Shown piece by piece: positions 1 to 6,752 of a stretch of 29,636 nt of DNA (position 1 is its first letter; each line of letters starts with the position of its first letter). The notes beneath the pieces were generated by a model that saw only the letters and a program-made list of their open reading frames with translations, made no database searches and was not told the origin of the DNA. The DNA comes from JBOFDK01 sp051650305 (GTDB taxonomy: Bacteria; Bacillota; Clostridia; Lachnospirales; Cellulosilyticaceae): the NCBI GenBank assembly GCA_051650305.1, contig JBOFIT010000211.1, positions 1-29,636 on the forward strand, given 5' to 3'. A program made the position numbers and the translations under genes.

Positions 1-350
1 GGTGCCGGTGGTGTCGTATCTTTCGCAAGGGTTTCTTCTGTCTTCGTTAAATCTTCTGCCACTTCTTCTGACGCCTCTTTGATGTCTTCTGCACTCAAAT
101 CCATGGTCTTAATGGGTATCCCAAACACATAAACTTTCAGTAGCCCACCTTCACCAGCATTTTCATAGTTGACTCGACATACATAAAAAAATCTTACTTT
201 CACCTGGGCTGTAGACTGTCTATAAGCCTCATAGTACACCTGATAATCAATAGGTAAAAACAACACCACACACACAAGCCCTAGCAAAACACCTATAATC
301 CCCAGCAAACTATACAGTATGAGTTTAAGTATAACCCCTAATAATGCCAT
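1..350 (-). CDS. DUF2953-like membrane-anchored protein, 3' end outside window (partial)
   Basis: The reading frame runs on the minus strand from an ATG at 350 to the window edge, giving 116 residues without a stop. A ribosome binding site (GAGGTG) lies at 355-360. The N-terminus is one long hydrophobic segment (about residues 3-32) ending in LPIDYQV. A stretch follows that is predicted to be beta-rich, then an acidic, Glu/Thr-rich region (SAEDIKEASEEVAEDL). This arrangement of an N-terminal membrane anchor, an L-P-[IV]-x-Y junction and a charged linker resembles DUF2953 proteins (YtfI-like) of Firmicutes, which often sit next to the sporulation gene gerW/ytfJ. The neighbour that would test this lies beyond the edge. 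It follows the 97-residue gene by 10 bases, so the two are probably co-transcribed. The family call rests on the N-terminal third only. Confidence 0.6.
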   Translation of the reverse strand, partial: MALLGVILKLILYSLLGIIGVLLGLVCVVLFLPIDYQVYYEAYRQSTAQVKVRFFYVCRVNYENAGEGGLLKVYVFGIPIKTMDLSAEDIKEASEEVAEDLTKTEETLAKDTTPPA

Positions 351-360
351 TCTACACCTC

Positions 361-654
361 TTATTGCACTTTTAACATGGTATATTCCAGTGTTTGTGTA
401 TTATAAAGTTGATCGATCAGTTCTACAATTTGCATAACCAACCATTTCTTATCGCCGCTTACGCCTAATACGTAGCAATCGGCGTATTTCTTACTCAATG
501 TTTTACCATGTATGATTTCAAAGAGATGATGACTGTTAGGTGCTGTACAAAGTATATAGAGGTTATCCACTTTGTGATGATGCTTGATTTTAAGCAACTG
601 CCACTTTTTCAACTGGACCCGCTCATCTACCTTGACATATTTTGACATATACAT
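361..654 (-). CDS. Hypothetical protein, 97 aa
   Basis: I do not recognise this protein. It starts at ATG 654, 11 bases after a GAGG Shine-Dalgarno. A second in-frame ATG at 648 is farther from that site and less likely. The product is soluble, with no signal peptide or membrane helix. It has a basic N-terminal half containing a His triplet (KIKHHHK) and a C-terminal helix-like part (WLVMQIVELIDQLYNTQ). It is read from its own promoter, divergent from mscS, and lies 10 bases upstream of the DUF2953-like gene. The good ribosome site, promoter and tight spacing argue that it is real. Function is unknown; co-transcription with a membrane protein is the only clue. Confidence 0.6.
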   Translation of the reverse strand: MYMSKYVKVDERVQLKKWQLLKIKHHHKVDNLYILCTAPNSHHLFEIIHGKTLSKKYADCYVLGVSGDKKWLVMQIVELIDQLYNTQTLEYTMLKVQ

Positions 655-698
655 GATTTCTTTTACCTCTATTTTCTTTATATTACTATAATATTTTT

Positions 699-728
699 AT
701 TATAACACAAAGATATGTTTTCTGACTA
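699..728 (-). promoter_or_regulatory. Sigma-A-type promoter for the 97-aa gene
   Basis: On the minus strand TATAAT lies at 699-704, preceded by TG one base upstream (extended -10). TAGTCA at 723-728 sits 18 bases upstream as a weak -35. It is divergent from the mscS promoter; the two -10 boxes are about 57 bp apart. Confidence 0.55.
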
Positions 729-737
729 TAAAATCCT

Positions 738-766
738 TTGACTAAATCTTGTTTTCTATCTATAAT
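738..766 (+). promoter_or_regulatory. Sigma-A-type promoter for mscS
   Basis: TTGACT at 738-743, a 17-base spacer, and a perfect TATAAT at 761-766. Transcription should start near 773, giving a leader of about 49 bases before the mscS ATG at 822. The TTG of the -35 box happens to be in frame with mscS, so automatic callers may place a false start there. Confidence 0.8.
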
Positions 767-821
767 AAATGCTGTTATTCATATACTATATTACAGACAA
801 CATCAAGAAAGGAGCTTTTTT

Positions 822-1940
822 ATGCTTAACAATCTTTTACATAGCTTCCCTAGCTACGCGTTTTTCATTCAATTAGGAAGTGCGCTCATTGTTTTCTTAA
901 TCTTTCTTTTGCTTCGCAAGTTAGTTCACAATGGGATCTTTAACTTCTTCAAAAGAAAACAACATCTATTAACAGATATACTTGACGAGATGACTTCTTC
1001 GCTCGAACGTCCTCTCGATTATTTATGGGTGCTCACTGGAGGCTATCTGGCTATTATGATTTCGCCATTTGTCAACTATCCTACCTTTAAGCAACCTTTA
1101 CTAATCATAGGTGAGATCGAATTATCACTTCATTTTATACCTTTTGATTTTTTAAATAAAGGGTATGCGACCTTATTTATTATCGGTCTTACTTGGGCTG
1201 CATACAACTTCGTGGATATCTACGAAAAACTTCTTTTAAGAATAGGGTCTAAATTTACTTTATTTGATAACGCCCTGATCATTCGCTTTACTGCAAAAAT
1301 CATCAAATTTATCGTGATGGTCATTGGTATTGGTATTATCATTTCTCAGTTTATCGAACTGGGCAATATTTTAACAGGTGTAGGGATCGCCGGTGCAGCC
1401 TTTACTTTTATTGCTAAAGATACCCTCACAGACATTATGAGTGGTGTTGTCCTTATGGTTGATACGCCTTTTACCATCGGTGATTGGGTGGCTATCGGCT
1501 CTCTCGAAGGGATTGTTGAAGACGTAAGTTTTAGAAGTACACGTATTCGTACCTTCGAGCAAGGTCTAGTGGTTATTCCTAATGCCACTTTAGCCAATGA
1601 TAACATCCTAAACTGGTCTACCATGCCTAAACGTCGTTATCGCTTTAGTTTAGGCATTACCTACGATACCCCTAAGGAAACACTGACTACCTTTATCGAA
1701 GCTCTTAAAAACGAACTTCATAGCTTAGAAGCCATCGAATCTGATTCACTGCTTGTGTTCTTCGATAACTACGGCGATTTTTCACTCAATATTATGGTGC
1801 AGTACTTTACCACAAATACTGACCTGAAAAGCTACTCAGCACTTAAAGAGCAGGTCAATCTCATCATTATGGACTTAGCCCACACACATCAAGTAACAAT
1901 CGCCTTCCCAACTCAAACAATCCATTTACAAAACGATTAA
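822..1940 (+). CDS. mscS: Small-conductance mechanosensitive channel, MscS family
   Basis: This 372-residue protein should open under membrane tension and release solutes during osmotic downshock. The N-terminal part holds several hydrophobic helices. A Gly/Ala-rich pore helix of the MscS TM3 type (GVGIAGAAFTFIAKDTL) runs straight into the beta-domain signature: SGVVLMVDTPFTIGDWV, then GIVEDVSFRSTRIRTF and VVIPNATLANDNILNWS. The start is set at ATG 822 because AAAGGAG lies seven bases upstream. A longer frame from 738 would begin inside the promoter -35 box. The gene is monocistronic, has its own promoter, and ends at a terminator shared with the convergent dus gene. The length fits the larger MscS homologues (YnaI/YkuT-like) better than the 286-residue E. 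coli MscS. Confidence 0.92.
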   Translation: MLNNLLHSFPSYAFFIQLGSALIVFLIFLLLRKLVHNGIFNFFKRKQHLLTDILDEMTSSLERPLDYLWVLTGGYLAIMISPFVNYPTFKQPLLIIGEIELSLHFIPFDFLNKGYATLFIIGLTWAAYNFVDIYEKLLLRIGSKFTLFDNALIIRFTAKIIKFIVMVIGIGIIISQFIELGNILTGVGIAGAAFTFIAKDTLTDIMSGVVLMVDTPFTIGDWVAIGSLEGIVEDVSFRSTRIRTFEQGLVVIPNATLANDNILNWSTMPKRRYRFSLGITYDTPKETLTTFIEALKNELHSLEAIESDSLLVFFDNYGDFSLNIMVQYFTTNTDLKSYSALKEQVNLIIMDLAHTHQVTIAFPTQTIHLQND

Positions 1941-1944
1941 AAAC

Positions 1945-1976
1945 ACAAAAAAGTGGCATTAAATGCCACTTTTTTT
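1945..1976. terminator. Bidirectional intrinsic terminator between mscS and dus
   Basis: AAGTGGCAT (1951-1959) pairs with ATGCCACTT (1963-1971) around a three-base loop. A T-run follows on the plus strand and an A-run precedes it, so it can end both convergent transcripts. The dus stop codon lies in the loop. Confidence 0.85.
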
Positions 1977-2933
1977 GTTACTAAAGACGCCTACGCCTGA
2001 AACGATGTGCTCTTCCTCAAACAGCTTAGCAATAAGCGCCTCATATTCTTTAAGGTTTTGGACTTTTTTAATCTTCTTCCCATACTTTTCCCAGTTAGAG
2101 AAGATTTGTATCATATAAAACCATGTTTCTTTCATCTTAAACAAGACATTACGTTCCCCTGATAAAATCCCTTGATAATCTACATAAAGCTTCTGATGGA
2201 ACGCTTGCAACACCTGTTTATCCAGCATGTCACCCGTTTGAATCTCTCCTACAAGCCCAGGATTACCGATGATTCCTCTACCCAGCATCACCTTCTCTAC
2301 TTGTGGAAAGGCCTCTCTAAAGGCCGTATAATCCTCTGTGGTAAAGATGTCACCATTATAACAAAGACTATGCTGACTTTCTACTACAGCCTCATTAAAG
2401 GCCTCCATACGAGGTTTATTCTTGTAGAAATCCTTCTGAATACGCGGATGAATAATCAATTCTTCCATCGGGTATTTCTCAAAAAGCAGGCGTAGTCTTT
2501 CCCACTCCTCCGTACTTTCCTTGCCTAACCGTGTCTTAATAGAAATTTTAGTAATATCTGCCTCAAAAATCTGATCTAGAAACTGTTCCAATGCTTCCGG
2601 CTGTGATAAAAAACCCGATCCTTTGTTCTTCGCTACTACCGTTCCTGATGGGCATCCTAAATTCAAATTAATCTCTTCATACCCATAGTCTTTAAGTTGC
2701 CTTGCAACACGTATATAATCATCTGCATTGTTTGTAAGTATTTGCGGAACGGCTACCATCCCTTCATTGTTCTTCGGCAACATATCATGCAATTCCCTTG
2801 TCGAAAGCTTCCCGTGCTGGTTCGCTGCAATAAAAGGGATAAGATACTTGTCTATATTTCCAAAATACGCATGGTAAGCATTACGGTATACATACCCCGT
2901 AAGCCCCTCCATAGGTGCTAAATAAAATTTCAT
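1959..2933 (-). CDS. dus: tRNA-dihydrouridine synthase
   Basis: This FMN- and NADPH-dependent enzyme reduces specific uridines in tRNA to dihydrouridine. The 324 residues form a TIM-barrel protein of the Dus family (COG0042). Family motifs are in order: LAPMEGLTGYVYRNA at the N-terminus, NLNLGCPSG with the likely catalytic Cys94, then KNKGSGFL, IKTRLG, IHPR, YNGDI and a phosphate-binding MLGRGIIGNPGLV. The start is ATG 2933, with AAGGAG at 2944-2949. The gene stands alone between the ATPase pair and mscS and ends in the shared terminator. Which uridine it modifies cannot be read from sequence. The PMEG opening differs from the common PMAG of DusB, so it may be a separate subgroup. Confidence 0.93.
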   Translation of the reverse strand: MKFYLAPMEGLTGYVYRNAYHAYFGNIDKYLIPFIAANQHGKLSTRELHDMLPKNNEGMVAVPQILTNNADDYIRVARQLKDYGYEEINLNLGCPSGTVVAKNKGSGFLSQPEALEQFLDQIFEADITKISIKTRLGKESTEEWERLRLLFEKYPMEELIIHPRIQKDFYKNKPRMEAFNEAVVESQHSLCYNGDIFTTEDYTAFREAFPQVEKVMLGRGIIGNPGLVGEIQTGDMLDKQVLQAFHQKLYVDYQGILSGERNVLFKMKETWFYMIQIFSNWEKYGKKIKKVQNLKEYEALIAKLFEEEHIVSGVGVFSNKKSGI

Positions 2934-2982
2934 AGATGACTAGCTCCTTTAGCTGTGTTCTCATTCTGTTGAATCTTAAGTT

Positions 2983-2988
2983 ATTATA
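2983..2988 (-). promoter_or_regulatory. Possible promoter -10 element for dus
   Basis: A perfect TATAAT on the minus strand in the 104-base gap between the ATPase pair and dus, preceded by TG. No good -35 is visible 16-18 bases upstream, so this is tentative. Confidence 0.4.
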
Positions 2989-3037
2989 CACGAAAGTGCC
3001 ATCTATTTCTACCTTATGGTTTTCTCTCTATGCACCT

Positions 3038-3541
3038 TTAAAGAACAGCGGTAATCAGCTTTCTCTCCTTTGCCACCTCTTCATTCATGAGAATAACATC
3101 ACTCTTCCAAATTGTAATATGATAATGCAACTTCCTGTGCAACGCTTCTTGCAAAGGAAGTAACCATTCAATGTGATGCCCTTTAATAATGAGGATAAAT
3201 CGATAAGTCACTTTGTCCGATTCGATTTCTAAAAATGGCTGCGCTATTTCTTCTGCTGGATATCTACCATGAATAGCACTATAGTAGAGATTAAAAGAAT
3301 GGATAAATTTATCCGCTATATCATTTATAAACGTTTCAAATTGCTCATTATTTTCCTTTGTCGGTCTTGGCGAACTCGACTTGGCTTCAATAAATTCTAA
3401 GAGGTTTTCTTTTCTATTCACAATAAATTCTACTGTTTTAATGCCATCTCCAACCCTACGCTGTAATTGGGAGTTTTCAATGCAAAATATTTGTTCCTCT
3501 TTAAATTCGAAAACCATTTTTGATTCTATTATACTTTTCAT
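3038..3541 (-). CDS. Partner of upstream ATPase; possible PD-(D/E)XK-like protein, 167 aa
   Basis: I cannot assign a named family. The protein is 167 residues, soluble, with no signal or membrane segment. Residues 36-54 read as two predicted beta strands, TVEFIV and LLEFIEAK, giving Glu38, a 14-residue gap, then Glu52-x-Lys54. This is the spacing and layout of the metal-binding core of PD-(D/E)XK nucleases. A Pro/Ser turn (SSSPRP), an amphipathic helix (about 65-88) and two further strands (VTYRFILIIKG; HYHITIWKSDVILMN) follow, which also suits that fold. The start ATG overlaps the ATPase stop by one base (TAATG), so the genes are translationally coupled and the proteins probably work together. 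Nuclease activity is inference from one motif. A non-catalytic adaptor remains possible. Confidence 0.7.
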   Translation of the reverse strand: MKSIIESKMVFEFKEEQIFCIENSQLQRRVGDGIKTVEFIVNRKENLLEFIEAKSSSPRPTKENNEQFETFINDIADKFIHSFNLYYSAIHGRYPAEEIAQPFLEIESDKVTYRFILIIKGHHIEWLLPLQEALHRKLHYHITIWKSDVILMNEEVAKERKLITAVL

Positions 3542-4431
3542 TACTGCATTGCCCTCTCAACCTCATCTTTATAAAGTTGAATAAAGATATCCATAATTGT
3601 ATTATGTTTTAAATCCTTAAAATTTGACTGTGTCTCACACTGTATTTGCTGATTATGATTACTATATAACGAATGGAATTGAATCTCATCTGTTGATTTG
3701 CGCTTTATCTCAAAATATTTTGCAAAAATATAATCATGAGTCGTAACAAATATTTGAATATCGTGTCTAGATAATTCTAAAAAAATCTCTACTAACTCAG
3801 GTATAAATTTCGGGTTAATAAACGCCTCCGGCTCATCCCAAAATAAGATTGTATCCTTTGTAATACTTTCATTCATCAGAAGTTGCCATATAAGTCCAAT
3901 TTTTTTCAAACCCTCTGCTTCTGTATCAAACTTAATCAACTTACCCGTACTCTTCTTTACATAAAAATCATTATTTTCTACTACAATAGTACCATCTATC
4001 ATCTTTTCCAAACGTGGAATGATGTTTTTGGCTAACTGAGGTATCTCCTGCAAAGTCCACCTTTGTACTTTATCAATAATCATCGGGTAGGTTCTATCAA
4101 AAGGAAATTCTTTGTATTTATCATACATGGCTGAAAACCCTTTAGCATGAGTCATCATATCCTTTCCTGGAATAAAAACACAAGGGTACTTATTATTATC
4201 ACACTCAATCATTGTATTTTGTATGTTATCTAGTTCTATTAAAAAGCCTTTATTATGAAAAATATCTTGGCTGATAATCTGTTCATCACTATGGTTACTA
4301 TATAATAATTTCAATAATTGTGTCTTTCCCGTACCATTTTCTCCAATGATTACATTGACACCTTTTGCACATCGTATGTGCAAGTCTTTAAATATATTAA
4401 AGTTTCTCACTCTAAAGCACTCTATACTCAT
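3541..4431 (-). CDS. AAA/ABC-type ATPase of the AAA_21/OLD-like class, 296 aa
   Basis: A 296-residue P-loop ATPase of the RecF/SMC/ABC-like branch. Walker A is GENGTGKT at residues 30-37. A degenerate signature (TEAEGLKKIG, 170-179) stands where ABC ATPases carry LSGGQ. Walker B is ILFWDEPE (195-202), and the switch histidine is in VTTHD (229-233). There is no membrane domain, Toprim domain or visible nuclease in the protein itself, so any effector should be the overlapping downstream gene. It starts at ATG 4431 with GAGGTG five bases upstream. The pair lies alone between rnpB and dus and looks more AT-rich than its neighbours (by eye, not counted). ATPases of this class are found in defence systems such as Septu and PARIS and in many uncharacterised pairs; this one matches none that I can name. 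Confidence 0.85.
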   Translation of the reverse strand: MSIECFRVRNFNIFKDLHIRCAKGVNVIIGENGTGKTQLLKLLYSNHSDEQIISQDIFHNKGFLIELDNIQNTMIECDNNKYPCVFIPGKDMMTHAKGFSAMYDKYKEFPFDRTYPMIIDKVQRWTLQEIPQLAKNIIPRLEKMIDGTIVVENNDFYVKKSTGKLIKFDTEAEGLKKIGLIWQLLMNESITKDTILFWDEPEAFINPKFIPELVEIFLELSRHDIQIFVTTHDYIFAKYFEIKRKSTDEIQFHSLYSNHNQQIQCETQSNFKDLKHNTIMDIFIQLYKDEVERAMQ

Positions 4432-4526
4432 CTCTTCACCTCATCTTCTTCATTAGATAATAATTTCTAACTACTATCTTCATCTTATATATTTTCTCCT
4501 TACATCAATATCTTATTAATTTTTAT

Positions 4527-4535
4527 TATATACCA
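4527..4535 (-). promoter_or_regulatory. Possible extended -10 for the ATPase pair
   Basis: In the gap 4432-4623, the minus strand has TGGTATATA (overlapping a TATAAT at 4525-4530) about 95 bases before the ATPase start. No clear -35 was found. The rnpB terminator lies just upstream, so the pair needs a promoter here. Nothing else recognisable is in this AT-rich gap. Confidence 0.3.
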
Positions 4536-4623
4536 ATTAGAGAACAATTTGCACTCTTAAATGTTGCCATTACAATAATATAACACTGCCTTAACTATAC
4601 ACCCAGTAACATTTCCTTACACC

Positions 4624-4663
4624 AAAAACCCCACTACATACAATTCACTTGTACGTAGCGGGG
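4624..4663 (-). terminator. Intrinsic terminator of rnpB
   Basis: Read on the minus strand, arms at 4649-4663 and 4629-4643 form a 15-bp stem with a five-base loop, followed by five T. Two positions pair only as G-U on the minus strand and would be A-C mismatches on the plus strand, which fixes the direction. Confidence 0.85.
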
Positions 4664-4679
4664 TAATATGCTTTATCAT

Positions 4680-5037
4680 GTTGTTAACCAAGTCTTTACG
4701 CCGGGTTCTGTATCTGACGGTCATCTATCTACGCATCCTGTTGCCAGTGATGCTTTAGCAACCTACCTAAAACGTGACGAGCAGCCACATATGTCTTAAT
4801 TCGGTCTTGCTCCAGGTGGGGTTTACATGGCTATCCTAGTCACCTAGGACACGGTGAGCTCTTACCTCACCTTTCCACCCTTTCCTACCATAATAGTAGG
4901 TGGTTTATTTCTGTTGCACTATCCTTAGAGTCGCCTCCACTGGTCGTTAGCCAGCACCTTTGCTCTCTGGAGCCCGGACGTTCCTCACGCACAGCCTTTC
5001 GGCATTGTGCCCGCGACCATCTGACTTACTTAACAAC
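4680..5037 (-). ncRNA. rnpB: RNase P RNA, bacterial class A
   Basis: This is the catalytic RNA that removes 5' leaders from tRNA precursors. Ends were set from the P1 helix: GTTGTTAA at 5030-5037 pairs with TTAACAAC at 4680-4687, giving about 358 nt. Conserved blocks appear in order on the minus strand: GAGGAACGTCCGGGCTCC (4969-4986), ACAGAAA, TAAGAGCTCACCGTG, AAACCCCACCTGGAGCAAG (P15/L15 region, near 4803-4824) and ACAGAACCCGGCGTA near the 3' end. The L15 block is close to that of E. coli, which points to class A rather than the Bacillus B type. Two positions differ from the usual GAGGAAAGTCC and CCCGGCTTA and do so in a paired way (see findings). The gene has its own promoter and terminator. 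Confidence 0.95.
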
Positions 5038-5043
5038 TTCAAT

Positions 5044-5072
5044 AGCTTATCATATCTTATACACTATGTCAA
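5044..5072 (-). promoter_or_regulatory. Promoter of rnpB
   Basis: On the minus strand a perfect TTGACA (5067-5072), a 17-base spacer, and TAAGCT (5044-5049) as -10. The mature RNA 5' end at 5037 lies seven bases downstream, the expected +1. The -35 box directly abuts the TAG stop (5073-5075) of the nucleoside kinase gene. Confidence 0.7.
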
Positions 5073-6725
5073 CTAATGAAAACAACTTCCTCCCACAAAT
5101 TCCCGAATAATGGAATTGCATGGTATTTGCGTACTATCTCCTGGTAGGAAATACTCTAAAAACTTCAACAGTCGTTTCGCTTCGCTATAATAAGGCGATT
5201 GACGTGAAATGCCAAATAAAAGTGGCTCTGCTTTTTGTTTAAGGACAGCTAGTTCATAAATAAGCACTGTATTAAACATCACATCTGCTTCTTCTTGGAA
5301 TGGGAAGATATTTTTATCTTCGCCACGTCGTACGGAATGCCATAAAGCAAGTGTCTGCTCCGCACCCATGCCTCGGTATTGATTGTCACGTATCATACGA
5401 CGAATTAATCTGGTATCTGTAGTAGGGATACGATTATGGTAGTCTACATTCAGTTGAGTCAAGCAACTTACGTAGATTTTAAATTTATTTTCTTTTGGGA
5501 TGGCATAGCTTAGCTTTTCATTGAGTCCATGAATCCCCTCTACTACGAGGATTTCATCTGATGCGAGTGTCATCATATGCCCTTTATACTCACGTTTACC
5601 TGTCTTAAAGTTAAAGGTCGGTATCTCTACAGTCTCACCAGCTATGAGCTTTGACATATGTTCATTGAAAAGTGCTGTATCAATAGCTTCTAAAGCTTCA
5701 AAATCATACTTACCATCCTCATCTAACGGTGTACGCTCACGATCCACAAAGTAATCATCAATACTAATGGCTTGAGGCTTAAGACCATTTACACGTAGTT
5801 GCACACACAGCCTTTGTGCAAACGTGGTCTTTCCGGAAGACGAAGGCCCTGCAATAAGCACCAATTTGATAGCTTCTTTTTCCGCGATGCGATCTGCAAT
5901 CCCTGCTATTTTTTTCTCATGTAACGCTTCTGAGATACGAATCAGGTTTTCAAGCTTACCTTCACTAATGGTTTCATTCAAAGAAGCCACTGTATCCACT
6001 TCTAAAATACGAGCCCACTTTTCTGATTCACGAAAAACCTCTGAAAGCTTTGGTTGTGGCTGGAATGTACCAAGCTCGGTAGGCTTTTTCTCATCTGGAA
6101 ACAGTAGGATAAATCCATGAGCATAAGGAACTAACTTAAAAAGCTTGATGTCTTGTGTCGATGGCATCATGTAACCATAAAAATAGTTGCTGACATCATC
6201 TAATGTATAGATATTGATATTAGAGGTACGTCTGTACTTAAGAAGTGCCTTTTTGTCGAGTCTTTTCTCTTTGTCAAAAAGTGCATCTGCTTCGTCTAAT
6301 GAAAGGGTCTTCTTCTCAATAGGGCGCTGCTTCTCTACGAGTTCCTGCATTTTATCTTCTACAAGCTGTAAGTTTTCAGGGGTACAAAGTTCTGGTGTCA
6401 TAAATTCACAAAAATAACCGCCAGCAATATGATGATTCACCATCACCGTTTCCGCAGGGAAAAGTTTTCTGACTGCCACAAGCATCAGAAACGTCGCTGT
6501 ACGTTGATAAATCCTCATACCGTCTTTTGAATGCAAATCTAAAAACTGAATGGTACCTGTGCTTCCCCTTACCAAACTGCTTAATTCTTTTAAATCATTG
6601 CCGATTTTGGCCGCTACAATAGGTGTATCGTAGCTTTGTTGTACTTGTGCTGCTAAATCACCATAGGTCATCTTTTCTTTCACATCTAATACACATTGAT
6701 TTTTTGCATCGATTAATTGGTTCAT
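5073..6725 (-). CDS. Nucleoside kinase: TGS and ThrRS-like domains fused to a uridine kinase/PRK domain
   Basis: A 550-residue fusion. Residues 1-65 look like a TGS domain. About 70-200 resemble the second additional domain of threonyl-tRNA synthetase, with VNHHIAGGYFCEF (His98-His99). About 285-500 are a P-loop kinase of the uridine kinase/phosphoribulokinase group, with Walker A AGPSSSGKTT (292-301), then SIDDYFVDRERTP and an EGIHGLNE segment. Annotators usually call this architecture a nucleoside or uridine kinase; the actual substrate is not shown by the sequence, and the synthetase-like part lacks the catalytic class II core. It follows nif3 by 27 bases and probably belongs to the upstream operon. 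Translation starts at ATG 6725; the G-rich GGGGG upstream is a mediocre ribosome site. The stop abuts the rnpB promoter. Confidence 0.88.
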   Translation of the reverse strand: MNQLIDAKNQCVLDVKEKMTYGDLAAQVQQSYDTPIVAAKIGNDLKELSSLVRGSTGTIQFLDLHSKDGMRIYQRTATFLMLVAVRKLFPAETVMVNHHIAGGYFCEFMTPELCTPENLQLVEDKMQELVEKQRPIEKKTLSLDEADALFDKEKRLDKKALLKYRRTSNINIYTLDDVSNYFYGYMMPSTQDIKLFKLVPYAHGFILLFPDEKKPTELGTFQPQPKLSEVFRESEKWARILEVDTVASLNETISEGKLENLIRISEALHEKKIAGIADRIAEKEAIKLVLIAGPSSSGKTTFAQRLCVQLRVNGLKPQAISIDDYFVDRERTPLDEDGKYDFEALEAIDTALFNEHMSKLIAGETVEIPTFNFKTGKREYKGHMMTLASDEILVVEGIHGLNEKLSYAIPKENKFKIYVSCLTQLNVDYHNRIPTTDTRLIRRMIRDNQYRGMGAEQTLALWHSVRRGEDKNIFPFQEEADVMFNTVLIYELAVLKQKAEPLLFGISRQSPYYSEAKRLLKFLEYFLPGDSTQIPCNSIIREFVGGSCFH

Positions 6726-6752
6726 TTATAACAACCCCCATCCTTATTTTAT

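Noticed and set aside
738..821. 28-residue N-terminal extension of MscS from a TTG at 738
   Set aside because: It begins in the promoter -35 box and lacks a ribosome site; ATG 822 has AAAGGAG at correct spacing.
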